Source of the DNA: Candidatus Fokinia cryptica
GTDB lineage: Bacteria > Pseudomonadota > Alphaproteobacteria > Rickettsiales > Midichloriaceae
Length of the DNA: 39,084 nt
Assembly (NCBI RefSeq): GCF_034359305.1
Contig: NZ_CP110343.1
Location: forward strand, 776,503-815,586
Direction of reading: 5' to 3'
This document shows positions 32,244-39,084 of the stretch, one piece after another; the stretch's first letter is position 1; the number at the start of each line of letters is the position of its first letter. The translations under genes and the position numbers were made by a program. The notes under the pieces are model-generated. The model was given only the letters and a program-made list of their open reading frames with translations. It was not told the origin of the DNA and ran no database searches.

Positions 32244-34715
32244 TTAATTCTCTCTATTTGTATTATCTTCATCTTCATTACTGTTTTGAACACTTCCATC
32301 ATCTCTATTAATTGCTGCATTATCTTTTGAATTTCCTTGTTCATGAAATGCATTACTTTCCCTGTCTGCGAATTCTCCATCTTCCTCACTTCCGCTACCT
32401 TCTCCATCTCTGTTTACATGCTTAGATTTTTTACTACTAGAATTTTTAAGTTGTTCTTGTAACTGAGTAAGCTTTTCTTCTACGCTGAGCTCTTTGCTAT
32501 CACGTTTTAAGTCTTCCGTAAGCTTTATATCACCGTATTCTAAGCTACTATCTTCTACTGCATCATCAAAATAATCATGTTCTGGAATTTCTGGAGTGCG
32601 CTCTAGATTATTAGAATGAAATTTACTGTCTTTTTGTGGAGATATTTCACCATTTTTAGATTGTGAGCTTGATTCTTGTCTTTTTTGCGATGAATCAGAT
32701 TTTTGAGTATTAAGCTCTTGTTTAGAATCTTCTCCACTAGAATTATCAGAAACATCATCTCGTGAGACTTTTGATTTATTATCTTTTGAATCTTTATCTT
32801 GTTGTTTTTTTGTTGAATCATTTTCTCCAAAGATTAGTTTTTTCATTTTGTTCTGCACTTTGTTCCGCAGGTTCGTGAATTGTGCATTTGTATGTTGAGC
32901 TGTTTCATCTATACTACTAGTAACATTAGAGAGACCATTTATTAAGTCACCTAACTTATCAAATAATTCATAAAATAGAACTGCTGTTACGATAGTATAC
33001 ATATATACATCAAATTTTAATGCTTCTTTTGCTTCAGCATAAGGGGATGTCATAAAGAATTTCAGTAGATCTAATACTGGCAGATTAATAATAGGACGCC
33101 AGCAAACCGTGTAATTATAGAGTGATTTAAATGATGTATCTAGCATTACTATCATTAAAGCCGAGGATAATGCTATTAATATTAGTGTTATTGCTACTAC
33201 TGTAAGTTGCTTAAAAAGTGTCATCAAAAAATCTTCCAATGTCGGAATGATGCTAATTACCATAAATAGCGGAAATACTGTTTTTATAAGATAAAATCTT
33301 ATCATTGCATCTAGGGAATACAGAAATGCCTTAAATATAGAAAACGTGAGAACTATCGTTAAAGCATATAACAGAATTATGTAGTAAAATTTTAAACTAA
33401 ATAAGATCCCCCAAATCTTAGCATTAATTGGTGAAGAATATAAAATATTAAGAATTGAGTCATATATTGCTATATACCATAATTTGCTCATTACCGTTTC
33501 AGCTGCGGTTGAAAGAGTTGGTACATCTCCAGTTGTTGCATTAAATACTACTGACATTAGGATGATGTCAGAAATTGCACTACCTAGAGTCCAGAATGGA
33601 TCTATTAGATATCTCTCTACTGTAAGAAGGCCTTGAGGTGTGAATAATAAACTTACAGTGCATAGCTTTATCATTCTCATCACCATATCATGAATTTTTA
33701 CTTCTAGTACTCCAGTTAAGAATGCTATTCCATACCATATAATGTAGAAGGTGAGGATGAGCATAAAAATAGGCTGTAATGTTTTCGATACATACGTAGC
33801 GATTAATTTGCTACTGTTATCGAGAATTGTGTCGAATATTTGTATTGCACGGAATAAAAATCCAACCTGAAAAACTCCCGTGTTAAAAGTGATCGTATAA
33901 GAGCCATAATTATCACCGTAATAACTATCTATAATCTTTAGATATATTCTTCCAGATGGGATGCTTTCAGTAATGCATGACCATGAATTAGGAAGCATTT
34001 TACATTTTGTTGCATTCTTGATTGTAAACTGTGCGTTTTTATCTGAAGATGTAGTGACATAATCTCCAATATGCCACGTTGGAATAAAATATTCTCCATT
34101 AGTTGGAAGTGCTGAAGATAAAATATTTTGATTTGGGTTAAGTGCATTCGATGTGATCTGAGTTACGTTATTATCTGAGTTGATTATCTGTTGAGGGGAA
34201 TAGTTTGCTGAGAGCGCATTATCTGTCTCATTTGTTATGAGCATATATAGTCCTACACCATTTGATAAGATACATGGATAAGTTGTGCGTGTAATGTGTA
34301 CGTTTTGACCGTTATATTTAATATTTTGTGTATCTTTAGTTAAGCACATAGATTGTACTTCATTGCTACCAATACCTGCACTGCCAGAGTTACAATCTGC
34401 TAAATTGCATGCAATTGATGCACTTCCTAATGGACCCCATGAGCCACGTATGCTACCAGTGATAGTAAAGGTGCCAGCTTTTGTCCCGCCTATTGATATT
34501 AGGCTAGTATCAACCCACGATGCAACCTGTTGTATTTGTGGGGTTGTTGAGAGTAATTCTTTAGGATTAGAATGTATTGTTACAGTATTGCTCGCATTTA
34601 CATCATTTTGATAATAGCACTGATCTTGGTGACGAGCGCTAGTAATGCTCGGGCAAGCTAATAATATAATTAGTATTATGCAGGTGATGCACTTAACGCT
34701 TCTGAAGTTTAGCAA
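32244..34715 (-). CDS. virB6: Extended VirB6/TrbL family type IV secretion channel protein
   Basis: 823 residues in three parts: a signal peptide (to about residue 27) with a 260-residue exported domain containing Cys pairs; a polytopic membrane domain at about 310-590 with the VirB6 core (AFLTGVLEVKIHDMVMRMIKLCTV, SALMIVMLDTSFKS); and a 195-residue hydrophilic tail rich in Ser, Asp, Lys and Glu that looks disordered. Agrobacterium VirB6 is about 295 residues; the extended architecture is typical of Rickettsiales, which carry several such paralogues in tandem. Here only one is seen. The start must be TTG at 34715: an in-frame TGA is upstream and no ATG or GTG precedes the end of the signal peptide. 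A nearby ATG is out of frame. Confidence 0.9.
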   Translation of the reverse strand: MLNFRSVKCITCIILIILLACPSITSARHQDQCYYQNDVNASNTVTIHSNPKELLSTTPQIQQVASWVDTSLISIGGTKAGTFTITGSIRGSWGPLGSASIACNLADCNSGSAGIGSNEVQSMCLTKDTQNIKYNGQNVHITRTTYPCILSNGVGLYMLITNETDNALSANYSPQQIINSDNNVTQITSNALNPNQNILSSALPTNGEYFIPTWHIGDYVTTSSDKNAQFTIKNATKCKMLPNSWSCITESIPSGRIYLKIIDSYYGDNYGSYTITFNTGVFQVGFLFRAIQIFDTILDNSSKLIATYVSKTLQPIFMLILTFYIIWYGIAFLTGVLEVKIHDMVMRMIKLCTVSLLFTPQGLLTVERYLIDPFWTLGSAISDIILMSVVFNATTGDVPTLSTAAETVMSKLWYIAIYDSILNILYSSPINAKIWGILFSLKFYYIILLYALTIVLTFSIFKAFLYSLDAMIRFYLIKTVFPLFMVISIIPTLEDFLMTLFKQLTVVAITLILIALSSALMIVMLDTSFKSLYNYTVCWRPIINLPVLDLLKFFMTSPYAEAKEALKFDVYMYTIVTAVLFYELFDKLGDLINGLSNVTSSIDETAQHTNAQFTNLRNKVQNKMKKLIFGENDSTKKQQDKDSKDNKSKVSRDDVSDNSSGEDSKQELNTQKSDSSQKRQESSSQSKNGEISPQKDSKFHSNNLERTPEIPEHDYFDDAVEDSSLEYGDIKLTEDLKRDSKELSVEEKLTQLQEQLKNSSSKKSKHVNRDGEGSGSEEDGEFADRESNAFHEQGNSKDNAAINRDDGSVQNSNEDEDNTNREN

Positions 34716-34895
34716 ATGAGCGTAGCATCGTAAGATATAATATAATCATATACATACGTTCTATCAATCTCAAGATTGCATTAATTTCTCATAGATTTTT
34801 CTATGATTTTTTTATTCTTCTTATGAATTTATGCTAGGGGCTTTTACTAACTTGCTCGAATGTAATACGATGTACGGAAAATGTTATTATAATTT

Positions 34896-35882
34896 ATGAC
34901 GAATAGTACTACTGCACCATATATGAGCGTGAAAATTGGTATATGTGGAGCACCGAATGCTGGAAAATCGACGCTTTTGAATGCTGTTTTAGGACAAAAA
35001 TTAGCTATAGCTACACATAAACCACAAACTACAAGAGATAATGTAGTAGGAATGATGAAGTATGGTAGTACTACGATGTTATTTGCTGATATGCCAGGTA
35101 TTTTTGAGGTATCTAAATATCAGTTGCGTGAGTATTTACTCGTGCAGGCAATTCAAGCTCTTTCTTGGTGTAATGTTGTGATGATTATGATTTCAGCAGA
35201 GTGTTTGTACAATAAAACGACAAAAGATGAAGTTTACTCTGTTATTGAAAAAGAGTTAATTAGTATCATTTCCTTGATAGAGAAATTGCCTAGTATTGTG
35301 ACTATAAAGAAGAAAATTATTGATTGTTCGAAGAAACAAAAATTACTACTACTGTCTAAATATGACCTGATACCGTATGAAATGCGTGATACGGTAGCAA
35401 AGTGTCTCCAAGAATTGTCAGAAAAATATAATATAAAGTGTATAATGACTTCCGTTACATCAGGTCGTTATAATGATATTTTAGACATTTGTGCATCTTA
35501 TAGTATGCCAACTTATCGTTGTTTTGATGATTTAGTATATACGAATGTATCTGAGAAAATTTTAGCTGAGGAAATTACAAGAGAGCAGATATATTTTTCT
35601 GTCCACCAAGAAGTTCCTTATTCATGTATGGTAGAAACTGTAGCGTGGAGAGAACTTGAAAATTATAAAGTGCAAGTATTACAAAATATCATTACAGCTA
35701 AAGAATCTCATAAAATGATTCTCATAGGAAGAGATGGAAAAATGATAAAATCTTTGAGAGAGAGAGTTACGAAACAGATAGAAGGAATTTTAGATAAGAG
35801 AGTAGAATTGCAGCTACATGTAAAAGTGAGAAGCGATTGGATGAAAAATATCAGACCGAAAGATAATCTAAAAGATTTTTGA
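34896..35882 (+). CDS. era: GTPase Era
   Basis: Binds the 3' end of 16S rRNA and acts in 30S maturation. GTPase motifs: G1 GAPNAGKST (18-26), G2 PQTTRD, G3 DMPG (65-68, usually DTPG), G4 SKYD (154-157, normally NKxD), so the guanine-specificity Asn is replaced by Ser. The C-terminal KH domain is clear (ILIGRDGKMIKSLRERV, near residue 275), preceded by AEEITREQIYFSVHQEVPYS, an Era hallmark. 328 residues is slightly long owing to an insert around 105-145. An internal ATG at codon 10 (34923) would suit a TATAAT at 34888-34893, which lies too close to the first ATG to serve it. Divergent from virB6. Confidence 0.94.
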   Translation: MTNSTTAPYMSVKIGICGAPNAGKSTLLNAVLGQKLAIATHKPQTTRDNVVGMMKYGSTTMLFADMPGIFEVSKYQLREYLLVQAIQALSWCNVVMIMISAECLYNKTTKDEVYSVIEKELISIISLIEKLPSIVTIKKKIIDCSKKQKLLLLSKYDLIPYEMRDTVAKCLQELSEKYNIKCIMTSVTSGRYNDILDICASYSMPTYRCFDDLVYTNVSEKILAEEITREQIYFSVHQEVPYSCMVETVAWRELENYKVQVLQNIITAKESHKMILIGRDGKMIKSLRERVTKQIEGILDKRVELQLHVKVRSDWMKNIRPKDNLKDF

Positions 35883-35902
35883 AAAAATTACATCTACCTC
35901 TA

Positions 35903-36985
35903 TTATTTGGTTTTTTCGCTTATAGTGCTATTCTCAGTAAGATACTGAGCACCGACAGTGATTATATTTAATGCACTTTGATGTAATATTCCTATATAAT
36001 CATCTTTTTCAAAAATTGCTTTTACTATAAGTGATTTTACCTTATTATCTTCCACGGATTTTAAGATAAAGTTACCCGAGCTATCTATAGAAAGAGCTGA
36101 TTTTGGTACCAAAATGCAGTTGTCAAAAACTAGGCTAAATGTCACCGTTGCATCGATATTATTCATCAAGCTATTTTTATTGTCATTGATGGTGATTTCG
36201 GTAAGAAATGCTTTTGTATCTTTCGCAGCTACCTTGCTAATAAAAGTAACGGTGCCGTTTAATGTTATATCTTTCCCACTGCCGTTTATCATAGAGACGG
36301 TGACTGGAGTATTATAAGAAACTTGAGCTACTTCTGTTTGAGAAAGATATACTTTAGCTTTAAACGCTCCTACTTTATAAAATTCTCCAACTACCCTACT
36401 TCCATTTGTGCCGTATCCTATAACATCATTTTTTTCAACGCTTATAAAGTCTACAAAGCCATTGAATGGTGCTTTCACAAATGTATCATTTAATATTTCT
36501 TTTGCATCTTTGAGTTCAGCTGTAGCTAGCTCTAACTTTTCTGTAGCATCGGCCATTTCGAACTTCGATGCACTTCCATTGTTATATAGTTGTGATATGG
36601 AGTTATGCATTAATTGTGCTTTTTCCAGAGCAATATTAGCTCTAGCTAATCTCTCCTTAGCACTTTTATCTTCAACTTTCAGTATGACATCTCCCTTTTT
36701 TAAATAAGTTCCAGACTGTACGAATACTTCCAATACTCTTCCACCTGCTATTGAGGTAAGTAAAATTTTATCACTCGCTTCTAATATGCCAAAAGCTTTT
36801 AGAGTAGAAGTATGTTGGCGAGGAGTAAATTTCTCAATTTTAAAGTAGTTATGTTGTGACTGTTTAGCTTGTTTATCATGGTTTGAAGTGAATACGCCAG
36901 AGAGCATCCACAAAACTAATACAAAAAGTATTGCTACTACTACGTAATATTTATTACGAAATGGCTGTAATTTATTAAGCATCAT
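35903..36985 (-). CDS. RND/HlyD-type periplasmic adaptor (membrane fusion protein)
   Basis: 360 residues anchored by one N-terminal membrane helix (about 14-32). The order is that of AcrA/MdtA-type adaptors: first half of a lipoyl-like domain (TSIAGGRVLEVFVQSGTYLKKGDVILKVED), a helical hairpin (KERLARANIALEKAQ ... AELKDAKEIL), second half-motif VKAPFNGFVDFISVEKNDVI, then beta-barrel and membrane-proximal parts (LVPKSALSID near 290). It links an inner-membrane RND or ABC pump to the outer-membrane channel. No pump gene is adjacent, so the partner is unknown. Starts ATGATG; no SD visible. It converges with era and diverges from ftsH. Confidence 0.9.
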   Translation of the reverse strand: MMLNKLQPFRNKYYVVVAILFVLVLWMLSGVFTSNHDKQAKQSQHNYFKIEKFTPRQHTSTLKAFGILEASDKILLTSIAGGRVLEVFVQSGTYLKKGDVILKVEDKSAKERLARANIALEKAQLMHNSISQLYNNGSASKFEMADATEKLELATAELKDAKEILNDTFVKAPFNGFVDFISVEKNDVIGYGTNGSRVVGEFYKVGAFKAKVYLSQTEVAQVSYNTPVTVSMINGSGKDITLNGTVTFISKVAAKDTKAFLTEITINDNKNSLMNNIDATVTFSLVFDNCILVPKSALSIDSSGNFILKSVEDNKVKSLIVKAIFEKDDYIGILHQSALNIITVGAQYLTENSTISEKTK

Positions 36986-37114
36986 AAGGTGATACTGATC
37001 ATTAAACCACTTTGATAGCAGAAAAAATGAAAAAATACTAATCAGATCTTAAGTTATTACTTGTTTAGAAAGTGAATAAAGAACCGTACTGCGGATATGC
37101 TGATGCGATCAGTA

Positions 37115-37142
37115 TTGCGTATAGCGAATTTTGCACTATATT
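37115..37142 (+). promoter_or_regulatory. Predicted promoter for ftsH
   Basis: TTGCGT (37115-37120), 16 bases, TATATT (37137-37142). Transcription would begin near 37149, about 20 bases before the ATG. No heat-shock sigma32 pattern seen in the 184-base gap. Confidence 0.4.
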
Positions 37143-37169
37143 TTTTCCTAGATAACAGTAACTTACGCA

Positions 37170-38987
37170 ATGTTCGATCTTAAAAAGAGAAAAAGCCTTT
37201 TAATGTGGTGCCTTATTGTTGGTATGCTAGTAGCACTCTACGGTATTTTTGTTGATGATATGGTAAATGTTAGAAAGATTGGCTTTTCTGACTTCATGGA
37301 GCTTCTGAATAAAAATCATCTAAAAACTGTAACGATTCGTGGTAATTTAGTAGAAGCAAGCGATAATTCTGGTACTTTGGTGAGTACTTTAGTGCCAGAG
37401 CTGTATATAGGAATGACACTTGTGAATGTTCTCCTTGAAAAAGGTATAAAAATTCTATTTACCCCATTGGAAACTCCTTTAGGTGGATTTTTAGGAGTGC
37501 TTTTGTCATGGGTGCCGGGGTTACTTTTACTTGGAATGTGGAGTTACTATATGAAAATGATTCAGGGGGGTGGGAAAGTTATGAATTTTTCCAAATCTCG
37601 AGCTCAACTTGTGACTGATGGTCATAAGGTGACGTTTGCGGATGTTGCTGGTGTGGATGAAGCAAAAGCAGAGTTGGAAGAGATTGTATTATTCCTTAAA
37701 AATGCTGAAAAATTTAAGGCATTAGGAGCAAGAATACCGAGAGGTTGCTTATTAGTAGGGTCTCCAGGTACCGGAAAGACGTTATTAGCTAAGGCTGTTG
37801 CTGGTGAAGCTTCTGTTCCGTTTTTTAATGTTTCTGGTTCAGATTTTGTAGAGATGTTTGTTGGTATCGGTGCAGGTAGAGTGCGAGATATGTTTAAACA
37901 AGCTAAAGAGAAAGCACCTTGTCTGCTTTTTATTGATGAGATAGATGCAGTAGGAAGAAAAAGAGGTAGCGGACATGGTGGTGGAAACGATGAAAGAGAG
38001 CAAACTCTTAATCAGTTATTGGTAGAAATGGATGGGTTTGGTAACGTACCTTCTGCACCTACTGTAATAGTTTTAGCTGCAACAAATAGAGCCGACGTAT
38101 TAGATCAAGCTCTTTTACGTCCTGGAAGATTTGATAGGCAAGTTGTAGTTAGCGCACCTGATATAAGAGGAAGAGAGCAGATACTGAAAATACATATGCA
38201 GAATGTTCCTATTGCAAATGATGTTGATATAAAGGCTTTAGCAAGAAGTACTCCTGGCTTTACGGGAGCTGATCTTAGTAATTTGATTAATGAAGCAATA
38301 CTTTATACTGTGAGGTGTGGTAAGACTAAAGTGGAAATGTACTGTATAGAGTATGCTCGTGATAAGGTGATGATGGGGCCAGAAAGAAAATCTATAGGGA
38401 TGACAGAGCATGAAAGACGTGTAACGGCATATCATGAGGCAGGACATAGTATTGTTGCTCTCCATTCTCCTGCGTCTGATGCTTTATATAAAGTTACTAT
38501 AATGCCGCGAGGATATTCTTTAGGGTCAACAGCAAGATTACCAGAGCATGATAAATACTTAGAAACGAAAGAAAAAATGCTTGCTGATATAGCTGTGGGT
38601 ATGGGTGGAAGAGAAGCAGAAAGACTGATATTTGGAGAAAATCAAATTACTACTGGAGCTAGCGGAGATATTGCTATGGTAACGAAAATTGCAAAGAGAA
38701 TGGTAATAGATTTTGGTATGAGTGAAAGGGTAGGGCACGTAAAAGTACAAGAGCAAGATTCGTACTATCGTAATTGTTCTGAAGAGATGTCAAAAATTAC
38801 AGATGAAGAGGTAAGAACTATTATAGAAGGTGGTAGAATAGTAGCTCAGAATATTCTTATAAAGCATATAGGTGAACTTGAGCTAATAGCAAAAGCACTG
38901 TTGAAGTACGAAACTCTTACTGTAGAAGAGGTGAAGATGATAGTTAAAGGAGAGAAAATTAGGGAAGATGATAGTATTGAAGGATGA
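37170..38987 (+). CDS. ftsH: ATP-dependent zinc metalloprotease FtsH
   Basis: Membrane-bound AAA+ protease that degrades misfolded membrane proteins and regulatory substrates (EC 3.4.24.-). 605 residues: membrane helices at about 11-28 and 108-128 flank the periplasmic domain. In the AAA domain are Walker A GSPGTGKT (197-204, Ser for the usual second-position Pro), Walker [13 protein letters not shown] and the second region of homology [21 protein letters not shown]. The zinc site HEAGH has His422, Glu423 and His426, with the third ligand Asp in TGASGD near residue 495. The protein ends at TGA with an unusually short C-terminal tail ([16 protein letters not shown]); the frame after the stop stays open for 28 codons. 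Confidence 0.98.
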   Translation: MFDLKKRKSLLMWCLIVGMLVALYGIFVDDMVNVRKIGFSDFMELLNKNHLKTVTIRGNLVEASDNSGTLVSTLVPELYIGMTLVNVLLEKGIKILFTPLETPLGGFLGVLLSWVPGLLLLGMWSYYMKMIQGGGKVMNFSKSRAQLVTDGHKVTFADVAGVDEAKAELEEIVLFLKNAEKFKALGARIPRGCLLVGSPGTGKTLLAKAVAGEASVPFFNVSGSDFVEMFVGIGAGRVRDMFKQAKEKAPCLLFIDEIDAVGRKRGSGHGGGNDEREQTLNQLLVEMDGFGNVPSAPTVIVLAATNRADVLDQALLRPGRFDRQVVVSAPDIRGREQILKIHMQNVPIANDVDIKALARSTPGFTGADLSNLINEAILYTVRCGKTKVEMYCIEYARDKVMMGPERKSIGMTEHERRVTAYHEAGHSIVALHSPASDALYKVTIMPRGYSLGSTARLPEHDKYLETKEKMLADIAVGMGGREAERLIFGENQITTGASGDIAMVTKIAKRMVIDFGMSERVGHVKVQEQDSYYRNCSEEMSKITDEEVRTIIEGGRIVAQNILIKHIGELELIAKALLKYETLTVEEVKMIVKGEKIREDDSIEG

Positions 38988-39084
38988 TGTGTTGATGATC
39001 TTTTGAGTGAATATAAAAGGAAAGAGGAGGATAGAAGGATCAGTATGGAGAAGGTATTGAGTTGTGAGATCTAAGGTGAGGGAG
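38988..39084 (+). other. Sequence after ftsH with in-frame open extension
   Basis: Immediately after the ftsH TGA, the same frame continues for 28 codons to TAA at 39072-39074, reading CVDDLLSEYKRKEEDRRISM and then EKVLSCEI. Its charged composition resembles FtsH tails. It could be the remains of a longer tail or mere chance. No other gene is recognisable before the window ends. Confidence 0.35.

Noticed and set aside
32165-32830. Open frames of 75-80 codons overlapping the virB6 tail
   Set aside because: Alternative frames of the low-complexity Ser/Asp/Lys tail; no independent start signals or recognisable features.
36986-37169. Heat-shock (sigma32) promoter for ftsH
   Set aside because: No CTTGAA/CCCCAT-type pair at suitable spacing; a sigma70-like pair fits better.

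Overview
The window is AT-rich DNA (by eye about two thirds A+T) that is almost fully coding. The gene content points to an obligately host-associated alphaproteobacterium of the order Rickettsiales: unlinked type IV secretion genes (virB8, and a virB6 with a signal peptide and a long hydrophilic tail), an RMND1/DUF155 protein, lipA, bamD, mlaA, dksA, thyX and an AddA-like helicase, with no insertion sequence, phage gene or CRISPR array visible. The genus cannot be settled from sequence reading alone; a protist- or arthropod-associated lineage such as Midichloriaceae is an inference.

Layout. Positions 1-13452 (+) are the 3' part of one giant gene for a coiled-coil-type protein of at least 4483 residues. 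The frame is open to the first base, so its start lies outside the window. Facing it on the minus strand is rpmF-thyX-tpiA (15235 to 13491). Further minus-strand genes form an apparent operon virB8-lipA-outer membrane protein-MFS transporter (19107 to 15329), driven by a good sigma70-like promoter. Divergent from it, on plus, are mlaA (19184), a second outer membrane protein with a very basic linker (19981), radC (21285) and mtaB (22293). Minus-strand rpsU, tRNA-Cys and a thioredoxin-fold protein without catalytic cysteines follow (24651 to 23590). Divergent from these is a tight plus-strand cluster: amino-acid ABC permease, AddA-like helicase, tadA and cdsA, with two ATGA overlaps (24784-29260). 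It converges 2 bases from bamD. Upstream of bamD on minus lie an RMND1-family gene, a 490-base non-coding stretch with palindromes and possible RNA structure, dksA and the extended virB6 (34715 to 29263). The right end carries era (+), an RND/HlyD-type adaptor (-) and ftsH (+).

How the genes work together. Much of the set is cell-envelope work: BamD inserts barrel proteins, MlaA handles outer-membrane lipid asymmetry, CdsA makes CDP-diacylglycerol, FtsH degrades membrane proteins, and two barrels, an MFS carrier, an ABC permease and an RND adaptor move solutes. VirB6 and VirB8 are inner-membrane parts of a type IV secretion system whose other parts are elsewhere. Translation and RNA genes (rpmF, rpsU, tRNA-Cys, tadA, mtaB, era) are scattered between them.

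The most unusual items are the giant helical protein with nested repeats (recent 60-base tandem copy, older array of about 90-residue units), an MFS transporter whose first membrane segment has been duplicated, a TlpA-like protein with both catalytic cysteines lost, and overlapping mutually exclusive palindromes upstream of the RMND1-like gene. Convincing Shine-Dalgarno sequences are rare throughout.
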